Of a DNA stretch of 64,000 nucleotides, positions 1 through 8,437 are shown piece after piece. Origin of the DNA: Leptothoe kymatousa TAU-MAC 1615 (lineage in GTDB: Bacteria > Cyanobacteriota > Cyanobacteriia > Phormidesmidales > Phormidesmidaceae); contig NZ_JADOER010000004.1 in the NCBI RefSeq assembly GCF_018739865.1, positions 689,067 through 753,066 of the forward strand, given 5' to 3'. Positions within the stretch are counted from its first letter, which is position 1, and each line of letters opens with the position of its first letter. A model generated the notes under the pieces. It ran no database searches. It had not been told where the DNA came from and saw only the letters and a list, made by a program, of their open reading frames with translations. The position numbers were made by a program, and so were the translations under genes.

Positions 1-1749
1 GATCAGAACCTAAGCTTTAGCGAAGCTCAGCAGGTGGCTAAGGCCAGCCAGCTGTTTACCACCCACACCCCTGTTCCCGCCGGTATCGACCTCTTCCCAC
101 CCCATAAGGTCTTCCATTACCTAGGGCACTATGCCGCCCACTTCGGCCTATCCCATGAGCATTTTCTTGCGTTGGGTCGCGAAGTCGACAACGACAATGA
201 GTCCTCCTTTAGCATGGCAGTCCTGGCCATTAAGATGGCCTCCTTTGTCAACGGTGTGAGTAAGCTGCACGGGGCCGTATCTCGTAAAATGTTTGGCGGT
301 CTGTGGCCCCATTTGCCAGTGAATGAGGTGCCCATTACCTCCATCACCAATGGCGTCCATGCCCGTAGCTGTGTGTCTCGCTCCACCCAAGAACTCTACG
401 ACCGCTACCTAGGCCCCACTTGGGATAGTGCCGATGCCAACGATCCCCTATGGGATAAGGTGAATGCCATTCCCGATGAAGAAATTTGGCGCAACCATGA
501 GAGCTGCCGCTCCCATTTGGTCATGTCCGTTCGCGATCGCTTGTACAAAGCGGTTAAAGAGCGCGGCGGCTCCCACCTAGAAATGGAGCGTGCCCAAGAA
601 GTCCTAGACCCCAGCATTTTGACCATCGGCTTTGCCCGTCGGTTTGCCACCTATAAGCGCGCCACCTTGTTCCTGCGCGATGTAGAGCGCCTACGCAAGA
701 TTGTTGAAAATTCCCTTGGCCGTCGCGTACAGTTTGTGATCGCCGGTAAGGCCCACCCCAAGGATATTCCTGGTAAAGAGCTGATCCGCAATATTATTCA
801 CTTCACCCGCGATGAAGGATTGGATCGCTCCATTGTATTTGTGCCCAACTACGATATCCACGTGGCTCGTTGGATGGTTTCGGGCTGTGATGTGTGGTTG
901 AACAATCCTCGCCGCCCCCGCGAAGCCTCTGGCACCAGCGGCATGAAGGCCGCCATGAACGGTTTGCCTAACCTCAGTGTTCTAGATGGTTGGTGGGATG
1001 AAGCCGACTACTCCAAAACCGGTTGGCCCATTGGTTCTGGAGAAGACTACGAGGACCAGGAGTACCAGGACGAAGTGGAAGCCAACGATCTCTATGAGCT
1101 GCTAGAGAACGAAGTGGTGCCCCTGTTCTACGATCGCAATGACCACGGTATTCCCCGGGGTTGGGTGGCCAAAATGAAGGCCGCTATCCGGTTGAATACC
1201 CCCGCCTTCAACACGGCGCGCATGCTGCAAGAATATGCCACCCTGGGCTACTTTGCTGCGTCCGATCGCGGTCAGCGACTAATGGCTGAAGGCTATGCGC
1301 CAGCTAAGGCGTTGTCCAATTGGCAGTCGGAACTACACCACCACTGGCAGCACATCTCCATCGGCGAAATTTACCTCTCCCACGATATGGAGCTGCAGGT
1401 GAATGAGCCCCTCCAGGTCACGGCTCGGATTCATTTGGGCCATTTGCAGGCGTCCGATGTCTTGGTCGAGTTCTATCAAGGTGGCATTGACATTGATGGC
1501 GAGCTCCAAGGTGGTCAGGCAACATCCATGGTTTACCGTGGCCAAGACCCTGATGGTAGTAGCCTCTACAACCTAAATGTGGCCTATAGCCACAGCGGTC
1601 TCCAAGGGTTCTCATTGCGGGTATTGCCCCAACACGAGCATTTGAGTAGCCCCTATGCTACTCGTCTAGTGCTGTGGGCGGATCCCGATAATGTCCGCAT
1701 TGTCATTGGCCATGTGGAGTCTCCCTCCTTGGCCCAAGTTGGCGCTTAA
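1..1749 (+). CDS. glgP: Alpha-glucan (glycogen) phosphorylase, 3' part (5' end outside window)
   Basis: This is a GT35-family alpha-glucan phosphorylase, which releases glucose-1-phosphate from glycogen using pyridoxal phosphate (PLP). The reading frame is open from base 1, so the gene begins upstream; the GTG at 34 is internal. Visible landmarks are the N-terminal-domain segment TTHTPVPAGID, the catalytic-domain stretch TIGFARRFATYKRA, and the PLP-lysine region EASGTSGMKAAMNG with its invariant lysine. The C-terminal region after about residue 450 of the visible part matches the DUF3417/GlgP subfamily of bacteria and archaea more than the E. coli MalP type. It ends at TAA 1747-1749 and a strong hairpin follows. 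Family assignment is firm; the substrate (glycogen or other glucans) is inferred. Confidence 0.93.
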   Translation, partial: DQNLSFSEAQQVAKASQLFTTHTPVPAGIDLFPPHKVFHYLGHYAAHFGLSHEHFLALGREVDNDNESSFSMAVLAIKMASFVNGVSKLHGAVSRKMFGGLWPHLPVNEVPITSITNGVHARSCVSRSTQELYDRYLGPTWDSADANDPLWDKVNAIPDEEIWRNHESCRSHLVMSVRDRLYKAVKERGGSHLEMERAQEVLDPSILTIGFARRFATYKRATLFLRDVERLRKIVENSLGRRVQFVIAGKAHPKDIPGKELIRNIIHFTRDEGLDRSIVFVPNYDIHVARWMVSGCDVWLNNPRRPREASGTSGMKAAMNGLPNLSVLDGWWDEADYSKTGWPIGSGEDYEDQEYQDEVEANDLYELLENEVVPLFYDRNDHGIPRGWVAKMKAAIRLNTPAFNTARMLQEYATLGYFAASDRGQRLMAEGYAPAKALSNWQSELHHHWQHISIGEIYLSHDMELQVNEPLQVTARIHLGHLQASDVLVEFYQGGIDIDGELQGGQATSMVYRGQDPDGSSLYNLNVAYSHSGLQGFSLRVLPQHEHLSSPYATRLVLWADPDNVRIVIGHVESPSLAQVGA

Positions 1750-1803
1750 AGACTAAATCCATGGGCTTAACCCTTTAGGGGTAGCCCCATAGCCTGCTTG
1801 TAA

Positions 1804-1851
1804 CTAACCCACCGATGGGAACCTGGCCTCAGGTTTTTGTCGGTGGGTTAG
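1804..1851. terminator. Bidirectional hairpin terminator between glgP and the HDAC-like gene
   Basis: A perfect 12-bp inverted repeat (CTAACCCACCGA at 1804-1815, its complement at 1840-1851) encloses a second short pairing, ACCT with AGGT. It sits between two convergent genes and probably ends transcripts from both sides. No long U-run follows, as is usual for other hairpins in this window. Confidence 0.6.
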
Positions 1852-1896
1852 TCATAGGGGGCTGTTGTTGTCGCTGTAGCGCGGTTTTTTCCACGG

Positions 1897-2862
1897 TTAA
1901 TCTTTTGCCGGTGGGGTTGGCCCCGTGAGCCATCCCTCAATGGTGTGCAAGATAGCCTGGCTAAGGGCGCCATAGTCGTACCCTCCTTCCAGGCCAAACA
2001 ACATTTTGGGGGCGATGGTTTTACACAGTTGGGTAAAGGCGCCATAGTCTGCTGGCATCAGGTTTACGCTAGCCAGCGGGTCGGCGGCCGTGGCATCGTA
2101 TCCGGCACTGACGATTAGCAGGTCTGGTTCAAACCCAGTCAAAAACGGCAGCGCTTGCTGTTCGAATCGGGCCTGATACTCCTTAAACCCACTGCCGGGC
2201 ACCATGGGAATGTTGCAGACGTTGTTGTGGCTGCCGGTTTCTGCGGCACTGCCCGTGCCTGGATAGGCGGGCATTTGGTGCAAAGAACAGTAGGCAATGT
2301 GGCGATGGGCACCCACCAGTTGTTGGGTGCCGTTACCGTGGTGCACGTCCCAGTCGAGAATGGCCACTCGATTAATTTCGGGCTGGGCTAGGGCATAGTG
2401 GGCGGCAATGGCGGCATTGCTAAGTAGGCAAAACCCCATGCCCTGGCCGTATTCAGCATGGTGTCCCGGGGGGCGGGCCAAGATAAAGGCCGATGTGTGA
2501 TGATGGCCCACCACGTGGTCAATGCCGTCTAGCCAGGCGGCGGTAGCCAGGAGGGCAATGTCGTAGCTGGCGGCGGAGACGGGGGTATCACCATCCAGAT
2601 GTCCGCCCCCCCGCTGGGCGATGCGTTTTAGCGTTAGCACATAGGCCGGATCGTGGACGGCGTTGATGTGCTCTAGGGGATTGCGATCGCAGGGTTCCAC
2701 CCACTCCAGACTGGCTGCCAGGGCATGGTTTTTCAAAGTATCCACCACGGCTTGTAACCGACCTGCATTTTCCGGATGGCCCAGGCCCGTGTCATGGTCC
2801 AAAAACCGCTCAGAATAAATCATCCGAAACGGCGGCTGTTTCGATGCCGTGGAAGACACCAT
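1897..2862 (-). CDS. Histone deacetylase-family hydrolase (class II / acetoin-utilisation type)
   Basis: A 321-residue zinc-dependent amidohydrolase of the arginase/deacetylase fold. The motifs are complete: the general-base His pair in RPPGHHAEYG (His134-His135), the metal ligands in ILDWDVHHGNG (Asp170, Asp172, His174 region), the third metal Asp in SAGYDA (Asp256) and the transition-state Tyr in GLEGGYD near residue 295. Bacterial members remove acetyl groups from lysines, polyamines or small acetylated amines; the substrate cannot be read from sequence. The ATG at 2862 has GGAGAG about 8 bases upstream, which supports this start. It is divergent from gyrA and convergent with glgP, so probably monocistronic. 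Cyanobacteria lack histones, so the histone label is only a family name. Confidence 0.9.
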   Translation of the reverse strand: MVSSTASKQPPFRMIYSERFLDHDTGLGHPENAGRLQAVVDTLKNHALAASLEWVEPCDRNPLEHINAVHDPAYVLTLKRIAQRGGGHLDGDTPVSAASYDIALLATAAWLDGIDHVVGHHHTSAFILARPPGHHAEYGQGMGFCLLSNAAIAAHYALAQPEINRVAILDWDVHHGNGTQQLVGAHRHIAYCSLHQMPAYPGTGSAAETGSHNNVCNIPMVPGSGFKEYQARFEQQALPFLTGFEPDLLIVSAGYDATAADPLASVNLMPADYGAFTQLCKTIAPKMLFGLEGGYDYGALSQAILHTIEGWLTGPTPPAKD

Positions 2863-3182
2863 GATTTTTCTCTCCAGAGTCTTTAAAGAGTCGAGTCAAC
2901 AGATCTTTTCAAAGGCCTTGTCAGCCCCCAATTGTTCCAAACCCCAAACCCATTTTCATCATCCTAAACGATCACGGCTAAACCCCTTTATTTAATAGGG
3001 TTACAGCTCCCCCCAGGAATAGCAATTCTGTGCTAGAATTTTACCCGTTCTCAGTGTAAAAATTTGCCGGGAAAAGCTGTCTTAGCGGTTTCGTTTATTA
3101 GGCTCTCAGAGGTTAATAAAAAAGCCCCCTGATAGCTCGTCAATTTGACCCAATTCCCGGTTGTTTGGAGTCTCCTTTTTGT
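2863..3182. other. Divergent intergenic spacer (HDAC-like / gyrA)
   Basis: 320 bases hold the 5' regions of two divergent genes. TAGAAT at 3034-3039 could be a -10 element for gyrA but no convincing -35 lies 17 bases upstream. No open reading frame is convincing. A TTG at 3165 is in frame with gyrA but overlaps what looks like its ribosome binding site. Confidence 0.5.
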
Positions 3183-5948
3183 ATGAGTAACCCCCAAGAC
3201 CGGATTGTATCCACCGATTTGCGCAACGAGATGTCACGCTCCTACCTAGAGTACGCCATGAGCGTAATCGTAGGGCGAGCCTTGCCAGACGCGCGAGACG
3301 GTCTCAAGCCAGTGCATCGACGCATTCTCTACGCCATGCACGAACTGGGGTTGACTGCAGACAGACCCTTCCGAAAGTGCGCCCGTGTTGTGGGTGAAGT
3401 GCTCGGTAAATATCATCCCCACGGAGACACCGCCGTGTACGATGCCCTGGTGCGCATGGCCCAGGACTTTTCCATGCGTTCGCCCCTGATCAATGGCCAT
3501 GGCAACTTTGGCTCCATCGACAACGATCCGCCCGCCGCCATGCGATATACAGAGTCGCGGCTACATGCCCTGACCTCAGGCGCGCTGTTGCAAGATATCG
3601 AGTCGGAAACCGTAGACTTTGCCGACAACTTTGACGGTTCTCAGCAGGAACCCACCGTACTGCCTGCCCGCATTCCCCAGCTGTTGCTCAATGGCTCTTC
3701 GGGCATTGCCGTGGGCATGGCCACCAATATCCCTCCCCACAACCTGGGTGAACTGGTGGATGGTGTGATTGCGCTGATTCAAAATCCTGAAATTACCAGT
3801 CAGGAGCTGATGATGCAGCACATCCACGGTCCTGACTTTCCCACCGGAGCCCTAATTGTTGGCAGCAATGGTATTCGGGATGCCTATCTCACCGGTCGGG
3901 GGTCGGTGACCATGCGCGGGGTGGCCTCCATTGAAACCCTAGAATATACGGGGCGTCCCGATCGCGAAGCAATTATTATCACCGAACTGCCCTATCAAAC
4001 CAACAAGGCGGGGCTGATTGAGAAAATTGCCGACATGGTCAACGATCGCCGTTTGGATGGTATTTCCGACATCCGGGATGAGAGCGATCGCGATGGCATG
4101 CGCGTCGTCATAGAACTCAAGCGAGACGCCTATCCCAAGGTGGTGCTCAACAATCTCTACAAGCAGACACCCCTACAGAACAACTTTGGCGTCAACATGC
4201 TGGCGCTGGTAAATGGCGAGCCCCAGCTCTTAACCCTGCGACAGTTCTTAGACGTCTTTTTAGAGTTTCGGGTAGAGACCATCACCCGCCGCACCCGTTA
4301 CGAATTGCGTAAGGCAGAAGAGCGAGACCATATTCTCCAGGGATATCTCATTGCCCTAGACAATTTGGACGCGGTCATTGCCCTGATTCGCAATGCCCCC
4401 GATGTGGGCGCTGCCAAGCAGGAGCTGATGGAGTCCTATGAGCTATCCTCCGCCCAGGCCGATGCCATTTTGCAGATGCAGCTGCGACGGCTAACGGCAT
4501 TAGAGGCAGACAAAATACAACACGAGCACGAAGCTCTCCAGGCAAAAATTACTGACCTGCGCGATATTTTGGCGCGTCGTGAACGAATTTTAGCCATTAT
4601 CCAAGAGGAGCTAATCCAGCTCCGCGACCTCCATGCCAACGAGCGCCGCACAATCATTGAAGCGGCGGAAGATGAGCTCACCGATATCTCTCTCATCGCC
4701 AATGAGCAGGTAGTTATCTTGGTGACCGAGCAGGGTTACATCAAACGCATGCCCGTGTCCACCTTTGAGGCCCAAAACCGGGCCACCCGAGGTAAATCGG
4801 GCACCCGCATGAAAGATGACGATGCCATTGAGCATTTCATCACCTGCTGTACCCACGATCATGTCTTGTTCTTTACCGATCGAGGGGTGGCCTATACCCT
4901 GCGGGCCTACCAAATTCCAGAAGGGTCGCGGGTGTCGCGGGGAAATCCCATTGTGCAGATGCTGCCCATCCCTCGGGAAGAGAAGGTGACCTCTGTGCTA
5001 GGGGTGCAAGAATTTTCGGAAGATGTCTACCTGGTGATGCTCACCCAGGGGGGCTTTATTAAGAAGACGGCGCTGTCAGCGTTTAGTAACATTCGGGCCA
5101 ACGGTCTAATTGCGATTTCCCTAGGAGAGGGCGATCAGCTTCGCTGGGTGCGATTGGCTCGGGCAGAAGACAGCATCATTATTGGCTCTCTCCACGGCAT
5201 GACCATTCACTTTAGGGCCGACAATAATCAGCTGCGTCCCCTGGGTCGTCCCACCCGTGGCGTCAAGTCGATGTCCCTGCGGGATGGGGATCGCCTGATT
5301 AGTATGGATATTCTCGCGGCGACGGTGACCGACCAGGTGGCGGCATCCAGTAATGATGCAGAGGATGAGGATGAGAGTGAGCTGGACGCCGAAGAAGTCA
5401 TCGGGCCCTGGGTACTGGTCATTGCTGCGGGGGGCCTGGGTAAGCGGGTGCCGGTGGATAATTTCCGCCTCCAAAACCGGGCTGGCATGGGCCTAGTGGG
5501 GATGAAATTCCGTAAGGAAAATGATGAGCTGGTGGCTCTACGGGTGGTGAATCCTAACGATGAACTGATGCTGGTGACCCAGCGGGGGATCATTATTCGC
5601 CAGTCTGTTGAGGCCATTTCGATTCAGTCGCGGATGGCCACAGGCGTTCAGCTACAGCGGTTGGATGATGACGATTCGATCGCTGCGGTGGCCGTTGTCC
5701 CCGAATTAGACATCGACGAGGAAGACTCTTTGGATGAAGAGTCCTCAGCTGAAGACTCTCTGTCCGAAGAGACAGACGCTCCAGGGGCAGAACCCGCAGC
5801 CGAGGCGGTCGCCGATGGTGGTGAAGATGTTGCGGCTGCACCAGAGGCTGAGGCAGATGTTGCGACAGAGACTGCGGCAGACGCCGAGACAGAGGCAGAG
5901 GCACCAGATACCGAGACTGAGGCAGAGGCCCCAGATACCGACGATTAA
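3183..5948 (+). CDS. gyrA: DNA gyrase subunit A
   Basis: The breakage-reunion subunit of type IIA topoisomerase, which with GyrB introduces negative supercoils. From ATG 3183 the protein has 921 residues. The quinolone-determining region [10 protein letters not shown] puts Thr at position 83 and Asp at 87 in E. coli numbering, and the catalytic tyrosine falls at Tyr122 in AAMRYTESR, the same number as in E. coli. The C-terminal beta-pinwheel repeats are present, with a degenerate GyrA-box ([10 protein letters not shown]). A long acidic Ala/Glu/Asp/Thr-rich tail follows from about residue 790. ATG 3183 is preferred over the in-frame TTG 3165 because TTGGAG at 3165-3170 is a good Shine-Dalgarno 12 bases upstream. 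Some cyanobacteria carry a second GyrA/ParC-like protein; the supercoiling assignment rests on the pinwheel and acidic tail. Confidence 0.95.
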   Translation: MSNPQDRIVSTDLRNEMSRSYLEYAMSVIVGRALPDARDGLKPVHRRILYAMHELGLTADRPFRKCARVVGEVLGKYHPHGDTAVYDALVRMAQDFSMRSPLINGHGNFGSIDNDPPAAMRYTESRLHALTSGALLQDIESETVDFADNFDGSQQEPTVLPARIPQLLLNGSSGIAVGMATNIPPHNLGELVDGVIALIQNPEITSQELMMQHIHGPDFPTGALIVGSNGIRDAYLTGRGSVTMRGVASIETLEYTGRPDREAIIITELPYQTNKAGLIEKIADMVNDRRLDGISDIRDESDRDGMRVVIELKRDAYPKVVLNNLYKQTPLQNNFGVNMLALVNGEPQLLTLRQFLDVFLEFRVETITRRTRYELRKAEERDHILQGYLIALDNLDAVIALIRNAPDVGAAKQELMESYELSSAQADAILQMQLRRLTALEADKIQHEHEALQAKITDLRDILARRERILAIIQEELIQLRDLHANERRTIIEAAEDELTDISLIANEQVVILVTEQGYIKRMPVSTFEAQNRATRGKSGTRMKDDDAIEHFITCCTHDHVLFFTDRGVAYTLRAYQIPEGSRVSRGNPIVQMLPIPREEKVTSVLGVQEFSEDVYLVMLTQGGFIKKTALSAFSNIRANGLIAISLGEGDQLRWVRLARAEDSIIIGSLHGMTIHFRADNNQLRPLGRPTRGVKSMSLRDGDRLISMDILAATVTDQVAASSNDAEDEDESELDAEEVIGPWVLVIAAGGLGKRVPVDNFRLQNRAGMGLVGMKFRKENDELVALRVVNPNDELMLVTQRGIIIRQSVEAISIQSRMATGVQLQRLDDDDSIAAVAVVPELDIDEEDSLDEESSAEDSLSEETDAPGAEPAAEAVADGGEDVAAAPEAEADVATETAADAETEAEAPDTETEAEAPDTDD

Positions 5949-6025
5949 CGGCCTGTATCAAACTGCTAAGACATTGTTACTAATCTGGTAGCAATATTTC
6001 CTAAAAATCAGCTGATTAATGCTTG

Positions 6026-6060
6026 ACAAGTGCGGAAAATCGTGAATTTTCCGCACTTGT
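6026..6060 (+). terminator. gyrA terminator hairpin
   Basis: A perfect 15-bp stem (ACAAGTGCGGAAAAT at 6026-6040 and its complement at 6046-6060) with a 5-base loop lies 78 bases after the gyrA stop. The stem is long and stable; there is no strong T-run after it. Confidence 0.65.
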
Positions 6061-6216
6061 ACCTATGAATACAGGGTATTTGTTACAAAGTCTGCTATTA
6101 GTAAGACTCTCACAGAAAAAAATTGGTATTAAGCGGTACTCTATTGGCAGCATGCCTGTAATTAGGGTTGTACCGTTCTAGGTACGTGCAGATGTTCAGT
6201 AGGCATAGATAGAAAA

Positions 6217-7842
6217 ATGACTCAATTCCACGGGGTAATTGGGTTTGGATGGCTAGGGTTGGACCCAGGTGCTAACCTTGCCGTTGCAAACACATCCTCG
6301 ATTACACAGTTCACAGATAGCATCGGCAGTCAGTTGGGTAATTTCTTACCTGGACTGCTGGCTGCCTTTTTGCTGCTGATTGTGGGTCTCATCGTCGCCA
6401 CAATCGCTAAGGCCTTTGCCAAGTTTGTGCTCAATAAAACAAACCTGGACAATCAGCTGGCTGCTAAGGCCGGTATTGGTGAAGAAGTACCCATCGAGAA
6501 TACTATCGGCAGTATTGTGTTCTGGGTGGTCATGCTCTTCTTCTTGATCGCCATCTTGAATGCCCTCAAGTTGGACGCGGTTTCGCAGCCCATCAGTGGT
6601 TTACTGCAAACCGTTTTTGAGTACGTTCCTCGCTTAGCCGGTGCTGGCGTCATCCTGTTTGTTACTTGGGTGATTGCTAAGATCGCTAAGTCCGCCGTTA
6701 TAAACGGTTTGGGCCGTTTCAACCTAGATCAGCGTTTGTCTGAGCAAACGGGCGTTGACGGTGAAGGAAATTCGTTCCAGGTAAATGACACCCTTGGTAA
6801 TGTCATTTACTGGTTTATTTTCTTGCTGGCACTGCCGCTAGTTCTCAGTGCACTACAGCTACCTGGTCTATTGGGCCCTGTGGAAGAGCTACTCAATGAG
6901 TTCCTCTCTGCAATTCCTCAGATCATCACAGCGGCTGTTGTGTTTGGTATTGGCTGGCTAGTGGCTAACATTGTCAAAGGCATTGTTACTAACCTGCTGG
7001 CAGCCACTGGTGTAGATAACTTTGGCAGCCGCTTTGGTATGTCCACTCGCGCTGGTGACGGTCTGTCCGTTTCCACCCTAGTGGGCACGTTGGTCTTTAC
7101 CCTGATCATCATTCCGGTCGCTATTGCAGCCCTAAATGAGCTAAATATTGAAGCCATTTCGGTTCCTGCCGTAGCCATGCTGGAAGATGTGATGGCTAAG
7201 ATCCCCCAGGTGCTCTCAGCTGGTGTGGTGCTAACTGTCTTCTACTTCATTGGTCAGTTCGTTTCTGAACTAGTGGTGGGTCTGCTGTCCGGTGTTGGCT
7301 TTGACAACATCACTAGCATCTTGGGTTTGCCCGAGCTGACTGGGCCTGAAACCGAGACCTTCTTGGCTGAAGGTGAGCCCATGCCCGCTGTGGACTCTCC
7401 CAGCAAAACACCGTCTGAAATTGTCGGTTTGATGGTGCTGGTAGGCATCATTCTGTTTGGTGCTGTCACCGCTACTGAAATTCTTGACTTCCCTGTTCTA
7501 ACTCAGATTGTTAAGAACATCATGGCTGTTTCAGTACGGGTACTGAGCGGCGTGGTCGTCTTCGCCATTGGTCTCTATGCGGCTAACTTGGCCTTCCGTT
7601 TGATCAACGGCATGGGCATGTCGTCTTCCAATACCTTGGCTCAAACTGCACGTATTACCATCATTGCTTTTGTGGGTGCCATGGCTCTGCAGCAGATGGG
7701 TGTAGCGACTAGCATTGTCAATTTGGCCTTTGGTCTCTTGTTGGGGGCTATTGCCGTGGCAATTGCGATCGCATTTGGTCTGGGTGGTCGTGACGTGGCT
7801 GCCGATAACCTGCGTGAGTGGGTGGATCACCTAAAGAACTAA
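6217..7842 (+). CDS. Mechanosensitive-channel-family membrane protein with repeated TM-helix domains
   Basis: A 541-residue integral membrane protein made of about five repeats of the conserved TM-helix unit found in MscS-related cyanobacterial proteins. Each unit pairs a hydrophobic helix with a loop of the form P-G-L/I-x-A-A, for example LPGLLAAFLLLIVGLIVA near residue 45, then IPQIITAAVVFGIGWLVA and IPQVLSAGVVLTVFYFIG. The soluble beta-domain of true MscS is absent; the protein ends shortly after GLGGRDVAADNLREWV, a motif typical of the family. The likely role is in the cytoplasmic membrane, in osmotic or ion homeostasis, but channel activity is inferred from family membership only. It stands alone between two hairpins. 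Confidence 0.8.
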   Translation: MTQFHGVIGFGWLGLDPGANLAVANTSSITQFTDSIGSQLGNFLPGLLAAFLLLIVGLIVATIAKAFAKFVLNKTNLDNQLAAKAGIGEEVPIENTIGSIVFWVVMLFFLIAILNALKLDAVSQPISGLLQTVFEYVPRLAGAGVILFVTWVIAKIAKSAVINGLGRFNLDQRLSEQTGVDGEGNSFQVNDTLGNVIYWFIFLLALPLVLSALQLPGLLGPVEELLNEFLSAIPQIITAAVVFGIGWLVANIVKGIVTNLLAATGVDNFGSRFGMSTRAGDGLSVSTLVGTLVFTLIIIPVAIAALNELNIEAISVPAVAMLEDVMAKIPQVLSAGVVLTVFYFIGQFVSELVVGLLSGVGFDNITSILGLPELTGPETETFLAEGEPMPAVDSPSKTPSEIVGLMVLVGIILFGAVTATEILDFPVLTQIVKNIMAVSVRVLSGVVVFAIGLYAANLAFRLINGMGMSSSNTLAQTARITIIAFVGAMALQQMGVATSIVNLAFGLLLGAIAVAIAIAFGLGGRDVAADNLREWVDHLKN

Positions 7843-7980
7843 CCTGGTTAGCTGGCATCGTCATTAGCTAAGCCAAGTGCTATGGGAACCCGATATGCGT
7901 CTACCGTGACAAAATCAAGGTTTTAGATAGGCAATGGCTTTAGTTATCGCCAGATAATAGTTACCCCGGAGTCTTACATT

Positions 7981-8026
7981 ACAACCCGCAAACAGAGCTC
8001 ATCCCTGGGCTCCGTTTGCGGGTTGT
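7981..8026 (+). terminator. Hairpin terminator after the TM-helix channel gene
   Basis: A 13-bp perfect stem (ACAACCCGCAAAC at 7981-7993, complement at 8014-8026) with further partial pairing in the loop (GAGC with GCTC). It lies 138 bases after the stop codon and before the next gene's promoter region. Confidence 0.6.
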
Positions 8027-8144
8027 CCAATTCATAGGGGGGATCTGACGTCACGATTTTATTTTTTTAAGTAAGGTAAAGATAGTCTGGAAAAATACAT
8101 CACACCTAGGCGTTTATACCTTAAAGTCTCACGGAGGCATTCCC

Positions 8145-8351
8145 ATGGATAGCAACGAACTTGCACAGTATATTGAAGCCACTGACGGCATTAGTAAACC
8201 ATGGCTACTAATACAGCTGCGGCTCAAGAAACTACAGGAACGTCGCCATGAGCTATCGCCGGATGATTACGCCCAACAGGTAGCCGATATTCACTCCGAT
8301 TTAATGAAATTGGGGGAATGGTGGGTTGGCCAAGAAAAAAATGTTTTTTAG
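8145..8351 (+). CDS. Small conserved-looking hypothetical protein (68 aa)
   Basis: I do not recognise the family. The 68 residues are mostly predicted alpha-helical and charged, with no signal peptide or membrane segment. A leucine-rich helix (LLIQLRLKKLQERR) is followed by a second helix ending in GEWWVGQEK. The ATG at 8145 has GGAGG-like CGGAGG 6-7 bases upstream, a strong ribosome binding site, which is the main support for it being a gene. It lies 86 bases upstream of the ppk1 start on the same strand, so co-transcription with ppk1 is possible. No paralogue is seen in this window. Confidence 0.65.
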   Translation: MDSNELAQYIEATDGISKPWLLIQLRLKKLQERRHELSPDDYAQQVADIHSDLMKLGEWWVGQEKNVF

Positions 8352-8437
8352 AACAGATGTGCCCATTGATACCTATTGGCCATAGGCACAGTTTAATCAG
8401 TACATAAGTAGTGACATTGAGGGTGGGAAACAGCAGC

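Noticed and set aside
3429..3431. Thr83 in the GyrA quinolone-determining region as a resistance mutation
   Set aside because: Thr occurs naturally at this position in other bacteria, and nothing else in the window suggests selection for resistance.
5593..5961. 122-codon minus-strand frame under the gyrA acidic tail
   Set aside because: Its Pro/Leu/Arg-rich sequence is the shadow of the repetitive Glu/Ala codons of gyrA on the other strand.
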